Both the position numbers and the translations under genes were made by a program. Shown here piece by piece: positions 1 through 10,463 of a stretch of DNA of 64,000 bases (position 1 is the first letter of the stretch; every line of letters starts with the position of its first letter). The notes beneath the pieces were generated by a model. It was not told the origin of the DNA. It worked only from the letters and a program-made list of their open reading frames with translations, and did no database searches. The stretch lies in NCBI RefSeq assembly GCF_000143415.4, contig NW_003314333.1:372001-436000 (forward strand), in the 5' to 3' direction. The stretch is from Selaginella moellendorffii. Taxonomy: Eukaryota > Streptophyta > Lycopodiopsida > Selaginellales > Selaginellaceae.

Positions 1-1234
1 ATTCCAACTTAGCATATGTTGTTTAAAAAAGAATTTAAAATGACATTTCTCTTAAATAACTATCACCATCAAGGATTATACTCTATATAAAAGGATTTTC
101 TAATAAAGAGAGTTAGTAAATAAATGAGTTCACAAGAAGATTTTTATACACTAAAGAATATTCTATTAAGGTTTTAGTTGTAATATTTTTATTAAACAGG
201 TATTTAAAAAATAATATTTTAAGTATCTAATATTTTGGGAAATACTTGCTCTTTGATATAGGTTTTTCATTATCATCTAATTCAGAAAAGAAATTTTTAT
301 TTAATATTTTATAATCATTACTTATAATAATTATTTAATTTATATATTTACATTAATTTTTTGTTATTACTATAAAGTCCCTTTTATTGTAATCATAAAA
401 AATGCCCTATATTTTTTTCAGTGTAATTTATAGATAAAATTTATTTTAATTTCAAATACAATGTCAATATCTATTTTTTTCACCTCATATTCAGATGTTA
501 TGAGAATCCAAAGTTTAATATTTGGATTCATCCTATGCAAATGTTGAAATACTTTACAATTTTAACATTTAAAGAATTATGTGTAATTGCAACTTTGTTG
601 TAAAGCTTCCCATTTATAGTATCACTTCTATAAATGAGAATTAAATCTGTATTGTTGCTTGATGTTGATCCTTTACTTTTAACTATAATGCCCTTGAGTA
701 TGTTGTCTTTTCTTCCTTTGACCAAATATTTGTAATCTTTGTATTTTTGTTGGTTCTTGTCTACTAATATGAAATCAAGAAAGATTTAAAGAACTTGAAT
801 GCAATTATAAAGTTTGTATATTTGTAAAGAGCATGGTTGAAAGATAAATATAACATCTAATTGACAACAAAATCTCGGAGAAACTTAAGTCCTAAATTTT
901 AATACAAAGAAATTTTGGAAAAAAAGTTCTATATACTAATGTAAACACGTTTATGAATAAGCTTGTATAGAATTAAAGTGACCAAACACTGTAAATCTAT
1001 ATTTGGTTTGCTTGAGCAAACTTGTAGTGGTATTGAATATATTTAAATATGCTTGGATTCCATTCCAACAATCTAATAGTTTTTTATTTGTAATTTATAA
1101 ACTTTCCTAAACACTTTCTAGTATATTCTTTTTTGTTCTACTATTGATATGGAATATATTAATCTTGACTTATAAATTATAAATATGTTTATAACTATTG
1201 ATCAACTCAATGAATGATACTACTGCAAATTAAT
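1..1234. other. AT-rich non-coding DNA
   Basis: Very AT-rich sequence with stop codons in all frames. I see no domain, RNA gene or repeat here. It forms the left flank of the truncated family B element, and the change in base composition at about 1235 marks that boundary. Confidence 0.6.
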
Positions 1235-2970
1235 TTCCTTAGTCCAACTTTTATTGGTGCTGAAGTATATCACGAATAGTGTTGGCATCAGAAGGTTCTA
1301 GGAGTGGGCCTATCCTTGAGGAGTACCAAGTCGGGAAGACATGGCTCTCCATTACAATTCACGTGTGAACTTGTACGCAAGGCGGTGGATAGAAAAGGGC
1401 CAATAATGGAACGACTTTGGGATCTTGGGAACAGTGTAAGGCTTTCCTCATTGAATGAGGATGTGATCCAGATGAACGTTTAATGTAGCAAATGGGCTAA
1501 TATAGTTGTGGTAAACAATTATAGTTGGGATCACGGGAAAGATGTAAGACTCCAAAACAATAAAGGAGTCACATGATTACCCTCATATAGTTGAGGCTGG
1601 TGCTCATAACTTTGAGACCAGAATTGATGACCATAGGAAGTCAAATACAGAAGAGGACACAAGTCTTCGAAATGGTAGCCGGGGCTACCTCTAATAAATG
1701 CTGGAACAACCCAAGGAGTTGGGGGTGTACTCAGGTATTCTCATCACATGGACAAGTGGTCTTAAGGGGCAAAAGGGTGCCCCAAGAGAACAAATCAAGT
1801 GCCAGAGTAACACTTGCAAAGATGGTTCTTGTGAGTAGGACTTGAATACAAGAAGTTGTATTCCAGTGAGCTAGCACCTCAAAGGTAAGACCTCACGGGT
1901 TGTCGGATGATAAAGTCTAAAAAGCTGGATGACTCAAATAAGAGTCAAGGAATAATCCTAAGGGATTGGTTGAAGCATTTGGACTGAGGTGTATGGTGCC
2001 CCATGAGGTATAGGGAGGATCATAAGATCCAAATATGAGAACAATAGGTATCTCATTGATGACAGAATGTGCCATACTAAAGTTATGGGAAAGATGTTCC
2101 CAGAAGAAAGCAACTTTAGCCCAGAGTTGGGTGTAAACACTATGGTGTGGTGTTAACGAATAGTTAGCATGAGAAACAATTATATTGGTCTTGGCAAAGA
2201 CTTAGACATTAATAAGTAATGTTATAAGGGTAGGCTCGTGGGGCCGATGGTGTGGAGACACTAAATGTGCCAAGGTGTGATACCTTGAGGTTATGATGGT
2301 GGGTTCATAAGAACCCCTTGCCAAGGGAATCCCAACGGAAGCAGGAATGGCATGGCCTAAGTTGGAAAACATGTGGTTAGAGTGTGGTGACCTAGATAAT
2401 GATGGAGGTGTGGAAGCACCAAGCAATGAGTTGTAGGACTTGACAACTATGGGGCAATTAAGCAAAAGGTGCGAAGATAATTGGTTAAATGGGTAAAAGG
2501 TAGCTACCCAAGACTTCTTAATGGCATAAAAAAGTTAGATATATTCTTACAGGGGATAAATTGCTTATGTTGCGATATAGTGAATCAATGTCGTAAAAGG
2601 AAATGCTCATTGTCAAGGAAACCATCATTGGGACACCCAAACACTCTGGAACACCAGGAGGTGGTGTTTAGTGTCGTGAGGGCAATAAATAAGGCCCAAG
2701 GGACTAAGTCCTTAGCAAATGATGGATAGAAGGTGCTATCCAAATGTCCAAGGTTGCGAAGATGGGAGAAGACTATCTACCCAAATTGGACAAAGCCAAA
2801 AATGGAATTTTGGCAAGGCTAGTGAAGGCCCATGAGTAGCAACATTAATCCCGGTGTGTGGGATTATAAGGTGAGCATACCTGGATTAAGGAACCACTCC
2901 CTAGGTTATCAGGTAGGTTCATCCCTAAGAATACTTGCTAAAGCATGATAGAAAGTGCAAAGTTATCCTC

Positions 2971-3987
2971 TGTAAGGGACCGACTCCCCAAGATGTCATA
3001 GGCTAAAAGATCCCCAAAAGCATGACCAAAATGACAAAGAGTTCATCAGATGGGACCGAGTGGAAGATCGAGTCCAAGACTGACTCTGAGACCGAGTTCG
3101 AGATAGAGTCCGGGATCGAGCCGAGGCTGAATCGGAGACCGTGTATGAGACCAAGTTTGAGACCGAGTTCGAGACAAAGTCCAATATCCAAATTGGGTCC
3201 GAGACTGAGTACGAGGTCGAGTCCGAAGTCGAGTCCGAGATCAGGTCCGAGATCGAGTCCGAAATCGAGTCTGAGACCGAGTCCGAAGTCGGGTCCGAGA
3301 TCGAGTCCGAGATCGAATCTGAGACTAAGTCCAAATACTAATACGGGTCAAGGGGTGAAAGCCCAAAGCATGTGTCTCCCAGGGGGGGGGGGGGGGGGCT
3401 TCCGGGGGTTCCCAAAATATAGTAGGGATAGTGAGGTCCAGGAATTTTTCTTGAAGGAACTCTCCTGAGGTTTAAACTGGGGCCCAAGGGCCTTGGGTGG
3501 GAATGAACATGGGCTTGGGTGGGGCCCGAAGGGCCCCCCAGGGAAATGCTCAAAAACAGCTCCCTCTCCCCAAAGGGAAACCGACTGTGGTGCTCCCAGA
3601 TCATGTGGAGTGGTGCCCCACTTGAGTACCTTGTGGCTCATTGGTCCTTGCCCTTCCTAGGGGCTTGGGCCTTCCCTTTGGGATGGAAGTGGGGGGGGGG
3701 GGGGGGGGGGCTTAGTGTGCTTGGCTGCTTGTGCCTGCGGGGAGTGTAGCCGAACCTTAAGTCCAGTCTAACTCGGGGAGGGGGATTGGGAGAGATTTGG
3801 GAATCCGTAGATGGATGGCTAACACTCCATTGCTCGTGCAGTGAGTAGCTGAAACCAAGTAGGACCAAGTAGGAGCTGGTACAATAGGTGGGAACCTTGG
3901 CGAGGGAATTTAGCACAATCCAAGGCGGTGTTGGTCGGATAGACGAGGTAAGTTGGCAAATTGGAAAGGAAAAATTTATGGCTTACA
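2971..3987 (+). repeat. 5' LTR of family A
   Basis: Begins TGTAAGGGACC and ends GGCTTACA, directly before the PBS. It contains a GAGTCC/GAGACC array at about 3057-3335. It is about 120 bases shorter than the 3' LTR because a segment matching about 10040-10185 is missing. A run of 20 G (3691-3710) sits at the join, and another G run is at 3382-3398. Confidence 0.9.
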
Positions 3988-3990
3988 ATT

Positions 3991-4002
3991 TGGTATCAGA
4001 GC
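3991..4002 (+). promoter_or_regulatory. Primer-binding site (initiator tRNA-Met)
   Basis: TGGTATCAGAGC lies three bases after the 5' LTR end. It is the classical plant LTR-element site complementary to the 3' end of initiator tRNA-Met and fixes the orientation and LTR boundary. Confidence 0.93.
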
Positions 4003-4046
4003 CTTTTCCTCAGTTCTAGCAAAGGATAGAGGCGGATTGCTGGGAG

Positions 4047-5748
4047 ATGGCAAAGGCAGGGCATAAGCAAACCCAGGCGGAGATGGAACCTCCGCCAGAG
4101 TTGGAGCTTCCGGTCGAACAAGAGGCTATGGATGAGGAATCCATGCATGAGGAGGACTCCAGTGAGGAAACTTCCAAACAGGAGTCCAGTGGCGAGGTTT
4201 AGTCGTCCAAGGCTCGATTGGATGTTCTAGAAGGACAATTGGTGCAGACCAATGCCCTGTTGGAGACTCTTGTACGCAAGCTAAAGCGTGACGAGAAGCA
4301 GAAGAAAAAGCAAAAGACTGCGGATGCTGGCAGTGCAGAAGGTGCGGAACCTTCGGCAGGGACTAAGGCAAAACCAGACAAGGTGGAATAGACCAAAGTG
4401 GAATCAGTCCCTTAGGCAGTTCCCAAGTACAAACCAAAGCCCCCACCGGTCTTCAAAGGAGTGAACAACTATAAGGTGGTGGAGGATTGGTTTTACGATA
4501 TGGAGGACTACTTTCGAGCATTGCGGTTACCGAGCTCAGAGAAGGTCCCATGTGCAAAACCATACTTGGCAGATAATGCCAAGTCTTGGTGGAGAACAAC
4601 AGAAGCCAACAAAGGACCGGTGGCCACTTGGGAAATGATGAAGGCGAGGATCCGCGCAACTTACGTTCCTCCAAATGCTACTCTGCATCTAAGGGACGAG
4701 CTGAGTAGGCTGAAGCAGACTGGAACCATTCAGCAGTATGTGAATGGGTTTATGGCAAAGAGGATACTTGTCACGGACATGGGGGATATGGATGCGTTCC
4801 ATGCCTTCATATCAGGTTTGCAAACCTGGACGAGCTGAGTAGGCTGAAGCAGACCGAAACCATTCAGCAGTATGTGAATGGGTTTATGGCAAAGAGGATA
4901 CTTGTCACGGACATGGGGGATATGGATGCGTTCCATGCCTTCATATCAGGTTTGCAAACCTGGGCTCGCGGTGAGGTGATGCGGTGGAACCCGACCAACT
5001 ACAAGGAAGCGTTGGATGAGGCCATCAAGGTGCATTTCAACGATAACCTGCGAAAGGGGAACACGACAGGGTCGGGATCCATGTTTAGCAAAGGGGCCAA
5101 ACCAAGGGGAATGTATAGCAGAGGGAAATTCAAGAAGAGTTTCTCTAAGAATGAGTCCTCGGGGTTCCGGAAAGGCAAATCTGGTGGCCAGCGAGTGAGT
5201 ACGTGGGGGAGTCAAGCAAAAAGAGACAAACCCATGGATAAAAAGGTCAAGTTGTATAGCAGCGTGGGAAACAACGTATGCTATAACTGCAGTGAAGCGG
5301 GACACTTTTCGAGGGAATGTCCTTACCCGAAGAAGGCTAGAGCCAATATGGCCATCAAGTCGGGTGAAGTCCAAACTGAGGTATGTGATCCAGTCCCTAA
5401 TTCAAAGTTACTCATTACACGAGCAACTTTGGTAGAGAGTCGTTCGCGACATCTATTAGCCCTCCGAGGGAAGCTCGGAGGTAGCTTTGTTAAGATCCTT
5501 ATTGACACGGGTGCTTCGGATAATTTTGTGGCTGCACAGCTAGACTAACGGTGCAGCGGCTAGGCGAACCAAGGACTATAGAGTTTGTTCAAGGTAGCCA
5601 AAGCACCGATGAGGTACTTCGACAAGCGAGAGTCGAAGTAAGGACATGGAAAGTAGACATGGATTTCACTGTGTTGGACATGGCGGGATTTGACGTGATC
5701 TTTGGAATGGATTGGTTCAATCGGTTCGTGGTAGCCCTGCATGAATAA
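4047..5748 (+). pseudogene. gag: gag-protease region of family A, broken
   Basis: Starts at ATG 4047. An acidic and then coiled-coil-like N-terminal part is followed by a retrotransposon capsid region (KVVEDWFYDMEDYF, then SWWRTTEA and TWEMMKARI). A CCHC zinc knuckle (CYNCSEAGHFSREC) lies at about 5280-5320, and an aspartic protease motif (ILIDTGASDNF) at about 5495-5525 with a C-terminal GMDWF at about 5705. Stop codons near 4201, 4390 and 4413 correspond to CGG/CAG codons where the minus-strand copy (61.4-62.7 kb) is open, so they are secondary mutations. A 134-base tandem duplication (4696-4829 and 4830-4963) shifts the frame, and another frameshift lies near 5548. Confidence 0.9.
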
Positions 5749-8033
5749 GGTAGGAACCTTGTGGTACTAGCAAATGCCCAAAGAAGAAGATCTAGGGTGG
5801 AGGCCTAGGATCTAAAGGTAGGTCAAAGCAAGGCCAAAGAGTCCTGCTTAAACTTAGTGTCCACGAGAGGACAACTCACTAAAGGAACTAAGGCAGCCTT
5901 TTTGTGCTTACTCTCGGTGAAGAGTGACAAAAAGATAGGAACAGAAGAAGTACCTTTAGTGATCTAACGGGTGTTGGACCAATTCCAGGATACCATGCTG
6001 GAGGAGCTACTGGCGGGGTTGCCCCCCACACGACCGATAGAACATAAGATTGAGTTGGTCAAGGGTGCTGAGGCGGTGGTTCGTCCCCCCTATCGTTTGA
6101 ACGAAAAAGAACTCAAGGAGCTCAAGTGCCAACTAGAGGAGTTGGTGGACAAAGGGTATGTTAGGTTGCGCAAGTTGCCATATGGGGTGCCGGTGTTATT
6201 TGTGAAAAAGAAAGATGGATCTATGTGCATGTGCATAGATTACCGGTTGCTCAAAAAGTATACAAAGTACCCTTTGCCCAGGATTGAGGACCTGTTCGAT
6301 AGGTTGGGAAGGGCAAAATACTTCTCAAGGATTGACCTAAGGTCAGGATACTACCAAATCAGAGTAGCCAAGGAAGATGTCGAGAAGACAACCTGTCGAA
6401 CGAAGTATGGGAGCTTTGAGTTTCTGGTGATGCCCTTTGGGCTGTGCAATACACCGGCAACGTTTTCGGCATTGATAAATCATATCTTTGTACCCTATCT
6501 GGATCACTTTGTGGTCGTCTATATTGACAACATCCTAATCTATAGCGAGAAGCTAGAGGAGCATGCTGAACACTTGGCGAAGGTGTTTGAGAAACTAAGG
6601 GAACACAAATTATATGCTAAAGAGAGCAAATGTGACTTTGCTCAACAAGAGGTAAAGTTTCTCGGGCATGTGGTGGGCCAGGACGGGCTCAAGGTGGACC
6701 CGGAGAAGGTCCAAGCGATCCAGAAATGGGAACGACCATCGAATGTACATGAGTTGAGGGCGTTCTTGGGGCTATGCAACTACTACTGAAATCTTATCAA
6801 ACACTATTCGAGAGTAACCTTGCCCTTAACGGACCAAACAGGGAAAAGGGAAGATGGTATGGACAGCGGAATGTGAGGCGGCATTTGTCCACCTCAAAGG
6901 GAAGTTGAGGAAGGCTCCTATGTTGGCATTACCAGACTTTGGTAAGGACTTTGAGGTAGAAACGGATGCTTCAGACTTTGCGTTGGGCGCAGTTTTGAAG
7001 CAAGACAACCATCCAGTAGCGTTCTTCTCGAAGAAGTTGGACAAGGCTCAAAGGAATTGGCCTGCCCATGAGAAGGAATTGTTTGCGGTGGTTAAGGCGC
7101 TCAAGGAGTGGCGACACTACCTTGGGAGACACTTCAAGGTTTACAGGGACAATGTGGCAACGAAACACTTCTTGTCACAGCCCGACCTGAGAGGGAAACA
7201 GGGTTGGTGGGCCAATGCTTTGGCCGAGTTTGATTGTGAGATTCTGTACAAGCCTGGGAAGAGCAACATCGTGGCGGATGAGCTAAGTCGAAAAGCGAGC
7301 TTGAGGTTGGCGATATCCAGCGCAACAGCAACCTTCTGGGACGATGTGCGGACAGTATATGAGAACGATGGTCTAGCACAAGAAGTGATGCTAAGGAATC
7401 TAGAGGCACGGGAAGCTCACCAGAGATTTGAGCTGCCAACGAAAGAGAAAACGGGCTATGCGGAATGCAATGGACTCATCTATTACAAGCAAACGAGGGT
7501 GTATGTTCCAGAAGGAGAACTAAGGAAGGTAACCTTAGAAGAGTGTCATGACAGACCCCTTGCGGGACACGGCGGAGTGCCCAAGATGATGGGCTTACTC
7601 AAGAGGAAGTACCATTGGCCCGATATGGCTAAGGACGTCCAAGACTATGTAAAGACATGTCTAACATGTCAGCAGGTCAAAGCCGTGACTAAGGCTAATG
7701 GGGGCTTGTTGCAAAGCATCCCAATTCTAGATCGTCCGTGGAAATGTCTTACGATGGACTTCATCACGGGACTCCCACCAAGCGAGGGGTTTGATGCGAT
7801 ATTTGTGGTGGTGGACCGATTTTCGAAAATGGCACATTTCATACCCACCACAATGGAAGTGGATGTAGAAGGTGTGGCAAAGCTGTTCTTCGAACAAGTG
7901 GTTCGAGTGCGGGGAAGGCCGGAAGTGATCATCTCAGATCGAGATAAGATCTTCACTAGTAGGTTCTGAAGGACTCTCTTGGAACTGTATCGCACATGGT
8001 TGAAATTCAGCACAGCCTATCACCCACAGACAG

Positions 8034-8080
8034 GTATGGGGTATTAAGTCAAGTTTGGTGGCACTAACACTTCTTGACAG
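8034..8080 (+). other. Putative spliceosomal intron in integrase core
   Basis: A 47-base insert begins GTATGG and ends TTGACAG. Removing it joins CAC CCA CAG ACA G to AC GGA CAA ACG, restoring the invariant HPQT-DGQTE block of Ty3/gypsy integrases without any other change. The insert contains an in-frame stop, so it is not simply extra coding sequence. Confidence 0.8.
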
Positions 8081-8490
8081 ACGGACAAACGGAAAGGGTG
8101 AATAGGCAGCTGGAGGATTATTTGTGATGCTATGTCTCGGGAGACCAAACCGATTGGGTAAGTCATTTGGGATTTGCGAAAATGTGTTATAACAACTCAC
8201 CACATTCGAGTATCGGGGTGAGTCCATGGGAAGTCATCAATGGGCGAGCTATTGAAGGTCCTGTGGAACTCGGCGTGGCTGAGTATCATGGAGAGCTACC
8301 TGCAGTGGAGGCATTCACGGCGGAAAGGCTCAACATTTGGAATCTATTCCTTGGAACGGGCTCAACAAAGGCAAACCAAGTACGCGAACCAAAAGCGCCA
8401 GGATGTAGAGTTCCAAGCTGGGGAGAAGGTGTGGCTAAACACCAAGAACCTTAGGCTACCAAGTGGGATCAACCGGAAGTTGACCCAAAG

Positions 8491-8542
8491 GTAAAAATGC
8501 ATGTATTCCTGTAAATAAATTGATCTTGAGTTCCTTAAGCAG
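8491..8542 (+). other. Putative spliceosomal intron at integrase C-terminus
   Basis: A 52-base insert begins GTAAAAATGC and ends TTAAGCAG. Removing it joins ...CTGACCCAAAG-type sequence (ACC CAA AG) to G TTC GCG GGG CCT TAC, giving the conserved TxRFxGPYEI motif of chromovirus integrases. It has typical donor and acceptor signals. Confidence 0.8.
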
Positions 8543-9009
8543 GTTCGCGGGGCCTTACGAGATTGAGGCACGAATCGGTAAAGTGGCTTACCGACTCCGA
8601 CTTCCTCGAGAGATGGGGAAGATGCACCCAGTGTTCCACGTGAACTTACTCAAGCCGTACTTTGAGGATCCGCTTCGCAAGGACCAAGTAAGACCTTTAC
8701 CTAAGGTTATCCAAGGGGAAGAGGAATACGAAGTCGAGGCCATCCTCAATGAGCGCAAGAACAAGCGATAAGGACCCGAGGTGAGAGAGTTCCATGTGAA
8801 GTGGAAAGGATTTCCACACTACGAAGCAACATGGGAACTGGAGGAGAACCTAGCGAACGTGCGAGATCTAGTGGAGGAATTTCTGCAAGGCAGAACTCTA
8901 TGTACTTATGCAAAGTTCAATTAAAAATATCAATTTGCAAAGTTGAGCAAGTGGCATATGTTGGGACCCAAAGGCACGCCGAAGGTAAGTTAATTAGCAT
9001 GGGTTAGCT

Positions 9010-9327
9010 AGGTTGACCAGGCGTAGGGCACTACGCCTGACTCCCCGCGGGGATGTCGAATCCGTAGACATATTCTAGGGAGGTTGGGTTCGAGTCCCAA
9101 TCCCCTAGTAAAGCAAGGCTGGGTTCAAGTCCTGACCCCATACTAGGGCGTGGTGAGGTGAGGAGTATAGGGACACCTATACTCCGTTGTCATTGGCTCT
9201 TGGCCAGGGAGGCTAACTTAGGCACACCGCTAAGTGGGGGGATGCCCCCGGAGACATGGTCAACAAGTCGTAGGATAAAAAGAGACGTTCGATGTGGGCA
9301 TCGAACTTCTTCTATGGGTGGTAGAGC
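9010..9327 (+). other. 3' internal module and polypurine tract of family A
   Basis: This non-coding segment between the chromodomain and the 3' LTR resembles family B at about 11180-11420, and part of it again at 11465-11590. Shared pieces are GGTTGGGTTCGAGTCCC, GGGACACC, a GGCTTGGGC-type segment and GGGGGATGCCCCC. It ends in CTATGGGTGGTAGAG just before the LTR, nearly identical to the family B tract, which is the probable polypurine tract. Confidence 0.7.
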
Positions 9328-10463
9328 TATAAGGAACCAACTCCCCGAGATGTCGTAGGCTAAAGGATCCCCAAAAGCATGACCAAAATGACAAAGAGTT
9401 TATCGGATGGGACCGAGTCGAAGATCGAGTCCAAGACTGACTCTGAGACCGAGTTCGAGATAGAGTCCGGGATCGAGTCCGAGGCCGAATCGGAGACCGA
9501 GTTCAAGACAGAGTCTGAGATCCAAATTGGGTCCGAGACCGAGTCCAAGGTCAAGTCCGAAGTCGAGTCTGAGATCGGGTCCGAGATCGAGTCTCAAATC
9601 GAGTCCGAGACTAAGTCCAAAGTCGGGTCCGAGATCGAGTCCGAGATCGAATCTGAGACTAAGTCCAAATACTAATACGGGTCAAGGGGTGAAAGCCCAA
9701 AGCATGTGTCTCCCAGGGGGGGCGGGGGCTGCAGGGGGTTCCAAAAGTATAGTAGGGATAGTGAGGTCCAGGAACCAGTCTTGAAGGAACTCTTCAGTGG
9801 TGCTTCCAAATTGACTTGAGGTTGAGACTGGGGCCGAGGGGCCTTGGGTGGGAGTGAGCATGGGCTTGGGTGGTGCCGGAGGGGCCACCCAGGGAAGTGC
9901 TCAAGAGCAACTCCCACTCCCGAAAGGGAAACCGACTGCGGTGCTCCCGGCTCATGTCGAGTGGTGCCCCACTTGAGTACCTTGTGGCTCATTGGTCCTT
10001 GCCCTTCCTAGGGGCTTGGGGCTTCCCTTCGGGATGGAAGTCGGGGGGTAGAGGTACCCATACCGAGCCGTTAGGCCACGGTGTTTCGCTCTGACATCCC
10101 GAAGCAAGTGTTGCACCCAAGGCTTGGGATTTAGAGGGTCCTATGATCAAGTCTTCATGTACCAAGGGGTGTTAAGAACCTGGAGGCTTAGTGTGCTTGG
10201 CTGCTTGTGCCTGCGGGGAGTGTAGCCGAACCTTAAGTCTAGTCTAACCCGGGGAGGGGGATTGGGAGAGATTTGGGAATCCGTAGATGGATGGCTAACA
10301 CTTTGTTGCTCATGTAGTGAGTAGCTGAAACCAAGTAGGACCAAGTAGGAGCTGGTACAATAGGTGGGAACCTTGGCGAGGGAATTTAGCACAAGCCAAG
10401 GCGGTGTTGGTCGGATAGGCGAGGTAAGCTGGCAAATTGGAAAGGAAAAATTTGTGGCTTACA
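9328..10463 (+). repeat. 3' LTR of family A
   Basis: Starts TATAAGGAACC, where the expected TG has become TA, and ends GGCTTACA. It aligns with 2971-3987 and with the minus-strand LTR at 62724-63886. It includes the GAGTCC-type array at about 9415-9670. Confidence 0.9.

Larger units (their letters stand above)
5971..8923 (+). pseudogene. pol: pol region of family A: RT, RNase H, integrase, chromodomain
   Basis: Reverse transcriptase lies at about 6060-6790 ([16 protein letters not shown], then [22 protein letters not shown]). The catalytic box reads YIDN instead of YIDD. RNase H is at about 6855-7300 (VETDASDFALGAVL, ADELSRKA). Integrase starts with its HHCC zinc region at about 7545-7675 (H..H, CLTC) and continues with the core (MDFITGLPPS, HPQT then DGQTER). 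A C-terminal chromodomain is at about 8720-8900 (FHVKWKGFPHYEATWELEENL). Interruptions include a stop after NYY (6787), TGA at 7967, TGA at 8124 and TAA at 8769. Two insertions at 8034-8080 and 8491-8542 look like GT-AG introns. Confidence 0.93.
2971..10463 (+). mobile_element. Family A Ty3/gypsy chromovirus, full length, degenerate
   Basis: LTR retrotransposon with order LTR, PBS, gag, protease, RT, RNase H, integrase, chromodomain, PPT, LTR, which is the Ty3/gypsy order with a chromovirus C-terminus. It is nested in family B. The flanking 5 bases are TCCTC (2966-2970) and TTCTT (10464-10468). The uninterrupted family B copy has TCCTCCTGGT at this point while this copy reads TTCTTCTAAT after the right LTR, so a TCCTC duplication that later mutated explains both sides. 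Frameshifts and nonsense changes make it non-functional. Confidence 0.93.

Noticed and set aside
528-725. A 65-codon minus-strand frame in the AT-rich left flank
   Set aside because: Length expected by chance, no motif, no homologue within the window.
3022-3468. Ser-Glu-rich frames at 2996-3468, 9360-9784, 12697-13421 and 63514-63835
   Set aside because: Translations of the GAGTCC/GAGACC arrays of family A and B LTRs, not genes.
9080-9115. Possible tRNA gene suggested by GGTTCGAGTCCC (also 11235)
   Set aside because: Only a T-arm-like word is present. No acceptor stem, D-arm or anticodon arm can be paired around it, and it belongs to a repeated LTR-element module.
9010-9327. An env-like gene after the chromodomain
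   Set aside because: No open frame with signal or membrane segments. The space is a non-coding module shared with family B.
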